A DNA stretch of 64,000 nt from Corynebacterium falsenii (GTDB taxonomy: Bacteria > Actinomycetota > Actinomycetes > Mycobacteriales > Mycobacteriaceae). Location of the stretch: NCBI GenBank assembly GCA_001054945.1, contig JVKJ01000001.1:62001-126000 (forward strand). The letters are read 5' to 3'. The notes beneath the pieces are model-generated. The model was not told where the DNA came from, searched no databases, and saw only the letters and a list, made by a program, of their open reading frames with translations. Shown piece after piece: positions 38,914-47,303 of this stretch; the stretch's first letter is position 1; the number at the start of each line of letters is the position of its first letter. The position numbers and the translations under genes are program-made.

Positions 38914-40269
38914 GTGGCCTCCGCCGGGACCCCTGCCAGCATCGTGGACAATGCAGAGGCTGACCTTTCGTGGCAGGAGGACCTGTACAAGCACTTCCAC
39001 ATGCACCCGGAATTGTCGGGCGCGGAGGAGCAGACCGCGGCACGCATCGCGCAAGAGCTACAGCGATACCCAGATTGGGAAGTGCATACGGAGATCGGTG
39101 GGCATGGGATCACCGCGGTGCTGCGCAATGGGGAGGGCCCCACGGTGTTGATGCGTGCGGACTTCGATGGGCTCCCGGTTGCTGAGAACACCGAGGTGGA
39201 TTACGCCTCGCAGCATTCGCAATTGGATTCGCAGGGCCAGCGGGTGCCCACGATGCACGCCTGCGGGCACGATCACCACACCACGTCGTTGCTGGGGGCG
39301 TTGGGGATTTTGGACGCCACCCGCTCGCAGTGGAGTGGCACTGTCGTGGGCTTGTTTCAGCCGGCGGAAGAGGCATCCATCGGTGCTCACCGCATGGTCT
39401 CTGACGGTCTTGATCAGCGGATTCCCCGCCCGGATGTCTGTTTGGCGCAGCATGTGGTGGCGGGGCCTGCAGGGCAGGTTTTCACTGCTGCTGGGCCGGT
39501 AATGACAAGTTCGACGACGATCGAAATCACGCTGTACGGTCGCGGCGCGCACGCGTCCATGCCGCACCGATCGGTGGACCCGGTGGTGCTGGCGGCATCG
39601 ACGGTGATGAAGTTGCAGACTGTGGTGAGCCGCGAGGTTCCACCGGACAAGTTCGCGGTCGTGACGGTTGCGAGCATTGAGGCCGGAAAGGCGAACAATG
39701 TGATTCCCGATAGCGCGCGCATCGCTTTGAGCTGCCGATTTTATGACGAGGCACTGCGGAAGAAGTGCGTGGACGCCATTAAGCGCATGGTGCGCGCGGA
39801 GGCGATGGGGGCCGGGGCTGACCGCGAGCCGGATTTCAAGTTTGTGGGCATGCTGGGGGCCACGGATAACGCTGAGGACGTGTTCCAGGCGGTGCGGCCG
39901 AGCTTTGATGACGCTTTCGGTGATGAATCCGTGGATATGGAGCCGTGGACGGCCTCTGAGGATTTCCCGGTGATCCCGAAGCACTTCGGGGCGCCGTACA
40001 TGCTGTGGACAGTGGGTATTACTCCGCGGCGCCAGTGGGAGCGGGCCCGGCAGGCGGGGCGGCTGGATATTGATATCCCGACGAACCACAATCCAGCATT
40101 CCTGCCGGACCTGTCCACCATTCCGGTGGCGACCCGAGCGGCCGCGGTCGGAGTTCTGGCATGTCTGCAGCGATCCTGGCCGCGGACACCAGAGCCGGGG
40201 ATGGTGCCGCCGATTCCGACTGAGGCGGAGATCGATGCTGTGCGGGTGGAGACGGCCTCCGGAGACTAG
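38914..40269 (+). CDS. M20-family amidohydrolase
   Basis: Zinc-dependent amidase or peptidase of the AmhX/HipO-like M20D group. It opens with HFHMHPELSG; metal and catalytic motifs are LMRADFDGLPV, MHACGHDHHTTSLLGAL, LFQPAEEASIGAH and, in the lid domain, GRGAHASMPHRSVDPV. GTG 38914 is preferred because AAAGGA lies eight bases before it; GTG 38908 is too close. At 451 residues it is longer than the typical 390-400 owing to extra sequence near DYASQHSQLDSQGQ and at the C-terminus. Skin corynebacteria use such an enzyme to release odorant acids from glutamine conjugates, but nothing here proves that activity. Confidence 0.88.
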   Translation: MASAGTPASIVDNAEADLSWQEDLYKHFHMHPELSGAEEQTAARIAQELQRYPDWEVHTEIGGHGITAVLRNGEGPTVLMRADFDGLPVAENTEVDYASQHSQLDSQGQRVPTMHACGHDHHTTSLLGALGILDATRSQWSGTVVGLFQPAEEASIGAHRMVSDGLDQRIPRPDVCLAQHVVAGPAGQVFTAAGPVMTSSTTIEITLYGRGAHASMPHRSVDPVVLAASTVMKLQTVVSREVPPDKFAVVTVASIEAGKANNVIPDSARIALSCRFYDEALRKKCVDAIKRMVRAEAMGAGADREPDFKFVGMLGATDNAEDVFQAVRPSFDDAFGDESVDMEPWTASEDFPVIPKHFGAPYMLWTVGITPRRQWERARQAGRLDIDIPTNHNPAFLPDLSTIPVATRAAAVGVLACLQRSWPRTPEPGMVPPIPTEAEIDAVRVETASGD

Positions 40270-40311
40270 TGGGGCTAGCGGTGTGCTAGCGCTGCTGTGG
40301 GTGAGCGCGGT

Positions 40312-40677
40312 TTAGTTCAGATCGAAGGCGCGCTTGACCTCGTGCCGCCGGCGGTTTTCCACGTAGAAGCTGAGGAAGGGGACCACGCCCGCGAGGATTG
40401 TGGTGATCCACTTCGACGGTTCCCACCGCGCCTTGGTGCCCAGGTCCAGGCAGGTCAGCACGTAGATCATGAAGAAGAGGCCGTGGGCCTGAGTGAGGTA
40501 GAGGAACCAGCTGGGCTCGTTTCCAGCGCCGTAGACGAAATACTTTAGAACCATCTCGAGCACGAGGACGAGTAGCCAGATACCGGTTGCGACGGCAGCG
40601 ATGGAGTAGAACTTCAGCGACCGCGCAACGCGCTCACGACGTTCTGGATTGACCTGGGGAGTGGTGTGATTCGTCAT
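40312..40677 (-). CDS. DUF3817 membrane protein (Rv1342c-like)
   Basis: A 121-residue membrane protein with three hydrophobic helices, near residues 23-45, 61-80 and 91-106. The helix-connecting LTQAHGLFFMIYVLTCLDLG is typical of DUF3817. Its start overlaps the end of the LprD-like gene by four bases, so the two are cotranscribed, matching Rv1343c-Rv1342c in mycobacteria. Function unknown. Confidence 0.85.
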   Translation of the reverse strand: MTNHTTPQVNPERRERVARSLKFYSIAAVATGIWLLVLVLEMVLKYFVYGAGNEPSWFLYLTQAHGLFFMIYVLTCLDLGTKARWEPSKWITTILAGVVPFLSFYVENRRRHEVKRAFDLN

Positions 40678-41120
40678 AGCTGGTTCTCGCTTCCTGTGTC
40701 TGGTTGGTGGCGATCGTGTTCGCGCACGCGATGACGGTCCCGGCGACGGGTGTCCTTGAATTCATCGGTGCTTTGCACGGTGGGAGTGCTAGCGATGAAG
40801 TCTTCTGGAACTTCCCGCATGGCATCTTTGCTGGCGGGGGAGATGGCTGCTTCCTCGTCGCCAAGGAGGCGTTCTTTCTCGTAGTCGATGTACTTCCGAT
40901 AGCCGTAGACGAGGAAGGCACCGAAGATTGGCCATTGAACTGCGTAACCCAGGTTTTGGAGAGTTCCCGAGCTGGACTTCCAACGTTCCCATTGCCACCA
41001 GGCCAACCCCAGCGTGGCAAGCACCCCCAGTATCAAGAAGATGACTTGCATAACCCGCACACGCGGCGGGAATGGGTTGCCCGCAGTTGGCTGCTGGGGT
41101 TTGCCATCTGAAGTACTCAC
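40674..41120 (-). CDS. LprD-like two-helix membrane protein
   Basis: A 148-residue protein with helices near residues 24-42 and 54-71. The stretch LGLAWWQWERWKSSSGTLQN, followed by LGYAVQWPIFG, closely resembles what I recall of mycobacterial LprD (Rv1343c). No lipobox cysteine is seen, so it is a membrane protein rather than a lipoprotein here. GTG 41120 is chosen; the frame is open upstream through the tRNA-Leu gene, which cannot be coding. The charged C-terminal tail is rich in Arg, Asp and His. It pairs with the DUF3817 gene. Confidence 0.8.
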   Translation of the reverse strand: MSTSDGKPQQPTAGNPFPPRVRVMQVIFLILGVLATLGLAWWQWERWKSSSGTLQNLGYAVQWPIFGAFLVYGYRKYIDYEKERLLGDEEAAISPASKDAMREVPEDFIASTPTVQSTDEFKDTRRRDRHRVREHDRHQPDTGSENQL

Positions 41121-41203
41121 GAATGCCCACTCTACCCAGGGGGTTAGTGAAACCAAATGCGAGATTGCTAAGCTAGCCGGAGCTGATGCGACGAGCATCG
41201 CGG

Positions 41204-41285
<82 letters not shown>

Positions 41286-41324
41286 CAATGAAAATAGCTC
41301 GCTGAACAGCGGGAAAGCGATAAA

Positions 41325-42427
41325 TCACGGGCGTTTTTCACTGTTTTGACGACAATTTGATGACATCTGAAAAATCTTCCCCATCACCTGCGCCACCTGA
41401 TCCAAGTCCTCATCGAACAAATCCGCATACGTATCCAACGTGATCGCCGCCGACTTATGCCCCAGCTGACGCTGAACAACTTTCACGTTCATGCCTGACG
41501 AGATCATCAGCCCGGCAGCCACATGTCTGAGCCCGTGGACGGTGAGCCGCTGCGGAAGATCACCTGCAGCCACTAGCCGGCCTACTGCGCCCCGAAAACC
41601 AGGAATGGTGCCCCAGTTGTCGCATTGGGCCCCATCGGCGCTAGTGAAAAGCCACTCATGAGATAGGCGGTCTTCCGCTCGCGCAGGTAATCCATTGATT
41701 GATTAGGAACGCTGATCGTACGTCCGTAGTGAGTCTTCAGCTCACCGATGGTGACCTTCCCAGCTTCCCACTTAGCAGCGCGCACCAGCTTGATTCGATT
41801 GCCGATGTCCGGAATGTCACCAGCTTGCAAGCCAGTCATCTCGCTCCACCGTATGCCCGTTGTCGCCAACAACATGACAATTTGGCCGTTAGCCTTGCAT
41901 TCCTCAGATAGCTGCCTGAGCTGATTTGCCGTGAGATTGACGTGCTTCGGGGCGGGCTTGGATGGCAAGGTCACTCCCCGGGCGCAATTAGCCTGAACGC
42001 ACCCGTCTTCTTTAGCTAGGTCGATAATCCCAGCCAGAATGCCATGTGCCCGTCGGATTGTGGATGCCTGATCTGCGTCCTCAGAGAGCCACGCCTGCAC
42101 TTGGGATATGCGGATAGTGGATAATTTCTGATGACCCCACCGTGGCTTCGCCCAATTCTTCTAGGAGCGACGCATAGGGTTGAGAGAACCCTCGGCAAGG
42201 TGAGCCTTTGTCTGAAAGAAAAGCGGCTTATAGTCGTTGACCGTGCGCCGCTCCATCTTTGGCGCAACCCAGGTATCCGTAGCAATGTCAATGGTGTTTT
42301 TACCGCCCAACGCTCGGCGGCGGACCTTGTAGGGGACCCGCGCTTTTCTGGTTATGGCCGTCTGGTGAACGGTTTTGAACCATCCACGCTGCCCCTTGGC
42401 GGTCTTGTATTTTTTGGTGGAAGCCAT
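41325..42427 (-). pseudogene. Degraded tyrosine integrase next to tRNA-Leu
   Basis: Three pieces together cover an integrase homologous to the intact one at 53766-54872. From ATG 42427 (MASTKKYKTAKGQRGW) the reading runs to an in-frame TAG at 42161-42163, which aligns with Trp90 of the intact protein. The same frame resumes (RWGHQKLSTIRISQVQAWL) through the catalytic Arg region TTGIRWSEMTGL, until a frameshift near 41600-41640. The last piece, in another frame, has the HGLRHVAAGLM box and QLGHKSAAITLDTYADLFD with the nucleophile Tyr. All catalytic residues are thus still readable, so decay is recent or slow. Confidence 0.88.
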
Positions 42428-42511
42428 GGTGATCTCCCGAGGTAAGATCGAAAATGGTATTGAAGAGTGCGTAGGAGTTCGCAAGAGGTACCGAAGTGTA
42501 ACGGTTCGGAC

Positions 42512-42550
42512 AGCCCCCACCTCTAAGCCTTCATGAGGTGGGGGCTTTCC
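42512..42550. terminator. Hairpin between the TM2-domain gene and the integrase pseudogene
   Basis: A perfect 12-bp stem, agcccccacctc (42512-42523) with gaggtgggggct (42535-42546), followed on the plus strand by TTTCCTT. It lies just after the leftward TM2 gene. A similarly placed hairpin exists in the intact element at 54949-54982. Confidence 0.65.
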
Positions 42551-42573
42551 TTGTGCTGATAGAAGTGAACGAT

Positions 42574-42945
42574 CTAGCGCATATTGGGGAAGCCATTATC
42601 GGTGAAGACGCGCTCGCGAATCTTCCGATTCTTCCGGCGCAGAGCACCGTTAATGAAGAAGGCGTCAATAAGAGCCCAGAAGCCAAGACCGCCAAGCGTG
42701 AAGGTCATACACAGGGCGTATACAGTGTGGCCGAGGTAGTACCGATGCCCGCCAAGTGCTCCCAGGAACAGCCAGAGGAGCCACATAGGAGTAGCCTCCT
42801 TCTTCTTGTCCTCGTATTGAAGCTCAGCTCGCTTGAGGGCGAGTTCGCGCTCATGGGCTTGTTCTGGGGTCAGTTGTCCGTATGGTTGCCCTGGCTGCGC
42901 TGATGGCATGGTGTGCGGGTATTGGTCTGGCGATGGGGTGGTCAT
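42574..42945 (-). CDS. TM2-domain membrane protein
   Basis: A 123-residue protein with a polar Pro/Gln-rich N-terminus, a charged coiled segment (HERELALKRAELQYEDKKKE), and a TM2 domain: helix about residues 58-74, GHRYYLGH turn, second helix about 77-101 ending in ALIDAFFI. ATG 42945 has AAAGGAG upstream. It lies inside the decayed element, between the integrase pseudogene and an ImmA-type remnant, and appears intact. TM2 proteins are often carried by phages and mobile elements; the function is unknown. Confidence 0.85.
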   Translation of the reverse strand: MTTPSPDQYPHTMPSAQPGQPYGQLTPEQAHERELALKRAELQYEDKKKEATPMWLLWLFLGALGGHRYYLGHTVYALCMTFTLGGLGFWALIDAFFINGALRRKNRKIRERVFTDNGFPNMR

Positions 42946-42969
42946 GCTGTGGCTCCTTTCGGGGCGCAT

Positions 42970-43190
42970 GTGCGCCGATCTAGATAGGTGTGAAGTTGCT
43001 GAGGTGTGACCTCCAGGTCAAACGCCAATGACTGGAAGTCGTTGCCGTGTCAGGCCTGGAGGTCGGTTAGCTCGTCTGGCCGTATGAGCAGGCGGGCTGC
43101 GAATTCGTCTGTGTGCCGCATGTGAAGCTCGTTGTTCCAATCCCCACCGATCGGTACAGCCCGTCAAGATGTGTGCTCAGCTCGTGTGTT
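42970..43190 (-). pseudogene. Remnant of an ImmA/IrrE-type metallopeptidase
   Basis: The reverse reading gives FAARLLIRPDELTDLQA, then TGA (43050-43052), then HGNDFQSLAFDLEVTP. The intact peptidase at 55563 reads FAARLLIHADELYDLQA-W-HGEDHASLAFDLEVTP, so a Trp codon has become a stop. Further upstream the zinc motif survives only as THELSTH in a shifted frame. The gene is dead, but its origin is clear. Confidence 0.85.
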
Positions 43191-43430
43191 TGGGCGGAGT
43201 TGCGGCCGATATTCACGAGTTGGCGTGATTAACTGTGGTACGTCGCTGGTGTGGAGACAGCTCCTTGGGGGTTACCCAAAAGGGTGGCGGGGGACTGGGG
43301 GAGGGCGGCAGGCCAGGTCTGTGAGATACATATCGATGCTCACGACGGGGCTTGCCCTAGACCGAAAAGAATCGATCCATTAGCTAGTATCGACAGAATT
43401 GCCGAAAGAGTTTCACCCGGAGAAAAATTC
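43191..43430. other. Non-coding right end of the decayed element
   Basis: No gene is seen. The degraded similarity to the ImmA-type gene fades here. I could not find a duplicate of the tRNA-Leu 3' end that would mark the far attachment site. Confidence 0.4.
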
Positions 43431-43895
43431 TTAAGCCTCAATCTCCTTGATGATTCGCGCAACGTGCCCGGTGGCCTTCACGTTGTACTTGGCCAGGGCG
43501 ATCTTGCCCTCCTCGTCAACGAGGAAGGTCGAGCGGATCACGCCCTGAACAACCTTGCCGTAGTTCTTCTTCTCGCCAAAGGCGCCCCATTCCTCCAGCG
43601 TGGTCTTCTCCGGATCTGACAGTAGGGGGAAGGTCAGTTCGTACTTGTCGCGGAACTTGCTCAGAGCCTCGGGCTTGTCGGGAGAAATCCCCAGCACCTG
43701 GAGGTTCTGGTCATTGAGCTGGGTCAGCGAATCCCGAAAGTCGCAGGCCTCCGTGGTGCACCCTGGGGTGTCGGCCTTGGGGTAGAAGTAAACAATGACT
43801 TTCTGTCCCGCATAATCGGCCAAGCTGACCTGCTTGCCTTCGTCCGAGGTCAGATCGAATGCCGGTGCGGTATCTCCAACGTTGAGTTTGCTCAT
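43431..43895 (-). CDS. bcp: Thioredoxin-dependent thiol peroxidase (Bcp)
   Basis: Peroxiredoxin that reduces hydroperoxides. The 154 residues from ATG 43895 carry VIVYFYPKADTPGCTTEACDF, with the peroxidatic Cys in PGCTTEACDF and a second Cys five residues later, as in atypical two-Cys Bcp enzymes. LGISPDKPEALSKF and FLVDEEGKI are family marks. GTG 43904 in the same frame would add three residues. It lies directly beyond the decayed element. Confidence 0.94.
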   Translation of the reverse strand: MSKLNVGDTAPAFDLTSDEGKQVSLADYAGQKVIVYFYPKADTPGCTTEACDFRDSLTQLNDQNLQVLGISPDKPEALSKFRDKYELTFPLLSDPEKTTLEEWGAFGEKKNYGKVVQGVIRSTFLVDEEGKIALAKYNVKATGHVARIIKEIEA

Positions 43896-44050
43896 ACTGG
43901 CCACCCTAGTGGAAGCTCGGGAGCCCCCAACTCACTCCTTAGCCGCAGCCCTCTTTATCGCCCGTCGATGTGCGTTAGCTGAGGATCCAGTACACTCGAC
44001 CGAGTAAATACATCTGAACGTCCACTCGTTTATCTATAGGGAGTAGTTCC

Positions 44051-44329
44051 GTGGCCCGTAGCATCGATGCCATCCAGCGCGATATTGAGCGCACCCGCAA
44101 CCAGCTGGCTAGGACCCTGGACGAGCTGTCCGTCCGCGCAGACCCGAAGAACCTGGCGGATGACGCTCGCGGCCAGGCCATGGACACCGTTAAGGACCCT
44201 AAGGTCCAAATGATTCTGGGCGGAGTCGCCGTGGGCATCGCGGCCCTCGCCGCCATCGCCATCTCCTCCAAGCGCAAGGAGAAGAAGCAGATTAAGGAAA
44301 TCCAGCGCCTCCTCGCGGCCACCCGCTAA
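44051..44329 (+). CDS. DUF3618 membrane protein
   Basis: A 92-residue protein from GTG 44051 (GGGAG upstream). The N-terminal SIDAIQRDIERTRNQLARTL, followed by DELSVRADPKNLADDA, is the DUF3618 signature; one helix near residues 54-70 is followed by a very basic tail (SSKRKEKKQIKEIQ). Function unknown; it is common in Actinobacteria next to bcp. A terminator follows. Confidence 0.9.
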   Translation: MARSIDAIQRDIERTRNQLARTLDELSVRADPKNLADDARGQAMDTVKDPKVQMILGGVAVGIAALAAIAISSKRKEKKQIKEIQRLLAATR

Positions 44330-44386
44330 AGCGACACGCTCTAGGCGAAAAGGTAGATTCTCGGCACACCGCCGAAGAATGGCAAT

Positions 44387-44425
44387 AGGGCCAGCTCCCC
44401 TCACCGGGGTGCTGGCCCTTTTTGG
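44387..44425 (+). terminator. Terminator after the DUF3618 gene
   Basis: Stem gggccagc (44388-44395) with gctggccc (44411-44418), further pairing of CCCC with GGGG inside, then TTTTTGG. Confidence 0.85.
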
Positions 44426-44464
44426 CGTGGATGGAGCCAGAGAATGGCGTCCACAATCAGGTGC

Positions 44465-45478
44465 TTACACCGATCCGTCCAGCCCCCACGCGTCGGCCAG
44501 GATCCCCATGGAGTGAGTGGCCTGCTCGCCGCTGGGAGCCTGCAGCGCGATCATCAACTCGTCGGCTTGGGCGTGATCCCGGAATGCTTCAAGGTACTCG
44601 CGCACCTGGTCCCTCGTGCCCACAGCGGTGTATCGCAACATGTCCAAGATCTGCTGGCCCGCCGGTGAGTCGATCAGCATGTCAATCTCCTCTTCGCTCA
44701 GCGTCCGCCCTGGGGCCAGCCGACGACCAGCCATGGCGGCCACGCGCTTGCGGCGCACCTGCCGATCCTGCTCCTCAGCATCCTCCGTGGTGTCGGCGGC
44801 GGTGACATTCACCGCGGCGATCACGTACGGCTCCGGGTGCAACTCGCTGGGCTGGTACGTGTCCCGGTATACCTTCACCGCCTGTTCCAGCGCGGCGGGA
44901 GCGAAGTGCGAAGCGAAGGAATAGGGCAGACCCAACTTAGCTGCGAGCTGAGCTCCAAACAGGCTGGAGCCCAGAATGTACAGCGGTACGTTCGTCCCTG
45001 CGCCAGGGACGGCGGTCACACCTGGGATCGCGGATTCATCGCTTAAAAATGCAGCCAGCTCCGCCACATCCTGCGGGAAATTCTCCGCGGAGCGCGGGTC
45101 GCGGCGTAGGGCGCGCACCGTGGTTTGGTCGGTACCGGGCGCCCTTCCCAGCCCCAGATCGATCCGCCCTGGGTGGATCTCAGCCAGTGTGCCGAATTGT
45201 TCGGCCACCACCAGGGGTGCGTGATTCGGAAGCATCACCCCGCCCGCGCCCAGGTTGATGGTGGAGGTGTTCGCCGCCACGTGCGCAATGAGCACAGCTG
45301 GCGCTGCGGAGGCGATCTGTTTCATGTTGTGGTGTTCGCTGTACCAAATGCGCTTGTACCCCAGCTTCTCCGCGTTGCGCGCCCACTCGACGGAGCGCTG
45401 GAACGCGTCCCCGGGGCGCTCGCCATGGTGAACGGTGGCGAAGTCGATCAGAGACAGGGGAGTGGAAGCTTCGGGCAC
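44465..45478 (-). CDS. Luciferase-like (LLM class) flavin-dependent oxidoreductase
   Basis: Cytoplasmic flavin-dependent monooxygenase-type protein of 337 residues. Family marks: the YKRIWYSEHHNMKQIASAAP block near residue 40-60, INLGAGGVMLPNHAPL, GRIDLGLGRAPGTDQ, and YILGSSLFGAQLAAKLGLPY. This set fits the YhbW-like subgroup within the bacterial luciferase superfamily. The substrate is unknown. It is convergent with the DUF3618 gene and upstream of tRNA-Lys on the opposite strand. Confidence 0.9.
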   Translation of the reverse strand: MPEASTPLSLIDFATVHHGERPGDAFQRSVEWARNAEKLGYKRIWYSEHHNMKQIASAAPAVLIAHVAANTSTINLGAGGVMLPNHAPLVVAEQFGTLAEIHPGRIDLGLGRAPGTDQTTVRALRRDPRSAENFPQDVAELAAFLSDESAIPGVTAVPGAGTNVPLYILGSSLFGAQLAAKLGLPYSFASHFAPAALEQAVKVYRDTYQPSELHPEPYVIAAVNVTAADTTEDAEEQDRQVRRKRVAAMAGRRLAPGRTLSEEEIDMLIDSPAGQQILDMLRYTAVGTRDQVREYLEAFRDHAQADELMIALQAPSGEQATHSMGILADAWGLDGSV

Positions 45479-45691
45479 GGTGGATCCTTTCTGTTACGGC
45501 TGCTGTGAATTGCTCGCACTGAGGGGAACGACGCCATTGCCTCTCGATATTCCATGCCGGCCACAACGAAACATTCGGCAAGACGGTTGAATGGGCCGTG
45601 GCCTGGGGATTTGGTGCTTTCGGGAATGCCCCGTATAGTTCTTTCTCGTTGCCGAGGAATACGGCACCGCGAAAGACCAATACGGTCGATC

Positions 45692-45764
<73 letters not shown>

Positions 45765-45769
45765 CAATT

Positions 45770-45800
45770 AACCCCATCCGGTTTACCGGGTGGGGTTTTG
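45770..45800 (+). terminator. Terminator after tRNA-Lys
   Basis: Stem aaccccatccgg with ccgggtggggtt, four-base loop, then TTTGTGTTG. Confidence 0.85.
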
Positions 45801-45912
45801 TGTTGTGCACCGATAGTAACTCCGGGGCGCCTTGGCGGTGCAGGCGACGACACAACATTGGTGGAGTTTTAGCGACGTAACAATTCGATCACAACCGCGA
45901 CGACCCGCCATG

Positions 45913-45960
45913 TATAATTTATCGATTCGTGGAGGGCGGGCTAAGGTTAGCTTCATCAGA
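45913..45960 (+). promoter_or_regulatory. Possible promoter and DtxR-like box upstream of the L,D-transpeptidase gene
   Basis: A perfect -10 hexamer TATAAT stands at 45913-45918. No good -35 is seen at the right distance. At 45942-45960 a 19-mer with the half-site GGTTAGC agrees with the DtxR consensus TTAGGTTAGCCTAACCTAA at about 13 positions counted by eye; the right half is poor. If both are real, iron would control this message, with a leader of about 150 bases. Confidence 0.35.
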
Positions 45961-46078
45961 CACCGAGACGCACCCTGGAGAAGGTCGCTCTGCGCTGGGG
46001 CAGAGCTGCACTCCGGGGAGCTGGGCCCACATTTTCCCGTTACGTCGTCGGTTCACCTTGGCTCAATTTGTAGAGGTA

Positions 46079-47257
46079 ATGTTGCGCTTCACTTCCACCC
46101 GCAGCTTCTTTGCTGTACTCGCTGCCCTCAGCTTGTCGCTCACCGCAGCCTGCACGATTGATCGCGGCAATAGTCAGACCGCCGATTCCCAGGCTGGCGA
46201 CAATCAAGATAAGCCCAAAGCAGAGCTGACGGCCTCGGTTAAGGACAACGCCACCAAGGTCAAGGTGGATGACACGATCTCCATTTCTTCCAAACTGCCC
46301 ATGGATTCCGCGGCCATCGTCAATTCCGACGGTAAAGAAATGGAAGGCCATTTCAACGCGGACAAGACCGAATGGACTCTGGGGCAAAAGCTCGGCTACA
46401 GCAGGGATTACACGATCCGAGCCAAGGCTGGTGAAGACACTCTTCGTCGCACCTTCACCACGATGACCCCCGACGCTCAATCGGGGGCTGCACTCGCCCC
46501 TCTCGACGGCGCCACAGTCGGTGTGGGGCAGACGATTGCACTACGGTTCGACAGCGCCGTGGAAGATCGCGAAGCCGTGGAAAAGGCTGTGAAGATCAAG
46601 ACGGAGCCCGCGGTTGAAGGCGCATTTTATTGGATCTCTAACCAGGAGGTTCGCTGGCGTCCCAAGGAATACTGGGCGCCCGGGACCACCGTGACCGTGA
46701 ATGCGAACCTCTATGGCACAAAGATCGGCGAGGGCGTGTACGGCTCGCAGGACTCCTCCGCCACCTTCACCATTGGCGACGATGTCCGCGCTGTGGTCGA
46801 TGACGCGAAGAAAACCATGACGGTGACCAAGAATGGCCAGCCGATCAAGACCATGCCCGTTTCGAACGGCCGGGATGGCGGCCGCTGGGCAACCCCGAAC
46901 GGTACCTATATGGTCGGTGACCAGCACCCGTCGATTGTCATGGACTCCAACACCTTCGGCCTCCCCGAAAGTCAGGGCGGCTACGTCGCTGATGTGAAGA
47001 ATGCGACCCAGCTCAGCTACAGCGGCATTTACATCCACTCCGCCCCGTGGTCCGTGTGGGCCCAAGGCTCCCAGAACACCTCCCACGGGTGCATCAATGT
47101 CTCACCCGACAACGCCCAGTGGGTGATGAACAATCTGAAGCGCGGGGACATCGTGAAGGTCGTGAACTCTTCCGGTTCCACGCTTCCCGGCACCGATGGC
47201 CTGGGCGATTGGAACATCGACTGGGAGACCTGGAAACAGGGCAACGCCCAGCAGTAG
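46079..47257 (+). CDS. L,D-transpeptidase lipoprotein
   Basis: Cross-links peptidoglycan stem peptides by 3-3 bonds in the envelope. The 392-residue precursor has a lipoprotein signal ending in the lipobox LTAAC with Cys25, two Ig-like domains (roughly residues 50-150 and 150-250, as in LdtMt2), and a C-terminal YkuD domain with GIYIHSAPW and SHGCINVS, where Cys338 is the nucleophile. ATG 46079 gives a perfect signal peptide; the open frame extends to 45929 but would bury that signal. The C-terminal tail is acidic and Trp-rich. No operon partner. Confidence 0.93.
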   Translation: MLRFTSTRSFFAVLAALSLSLTAACTIDRGNSQTADSQAGDNQDKPKAELTASVKDNATKVKVDDTISISSKLPMDSAAIVNSDGKEMEGHFNADKTEWTLGQKLGYSRDYTIRAKAGEDTLRRTFTTMTPDAQSGAALAPLDGATVGVGQTIALRFDSAVEDREAVEKAVKIKTEPAVEGAFYWISNQEVRWRPKEYWAPGTTVTVNANLYGTKIGEGVYGSQDSSATFTIGDDVRAVVDDAKKTMTVTKNGQPIKTMPVSNGRDGGRWATPNGTYMVGDQHPSIVMDSNTFGLPESQGGYVADVKNATQLSYSGIYIHSAPWSVWAQGSQNTSHGCINVSPDNAQWVMNNLKRGDIVKVVNSSGSTLPGTDGLGDWNIDWETWKQGNAQQ

Positions 47258-47303
47258 GGTCGTGGCGCGCCCCGCCCGCGGGTGCCTCCCACCCACGGGC
47301 CCA

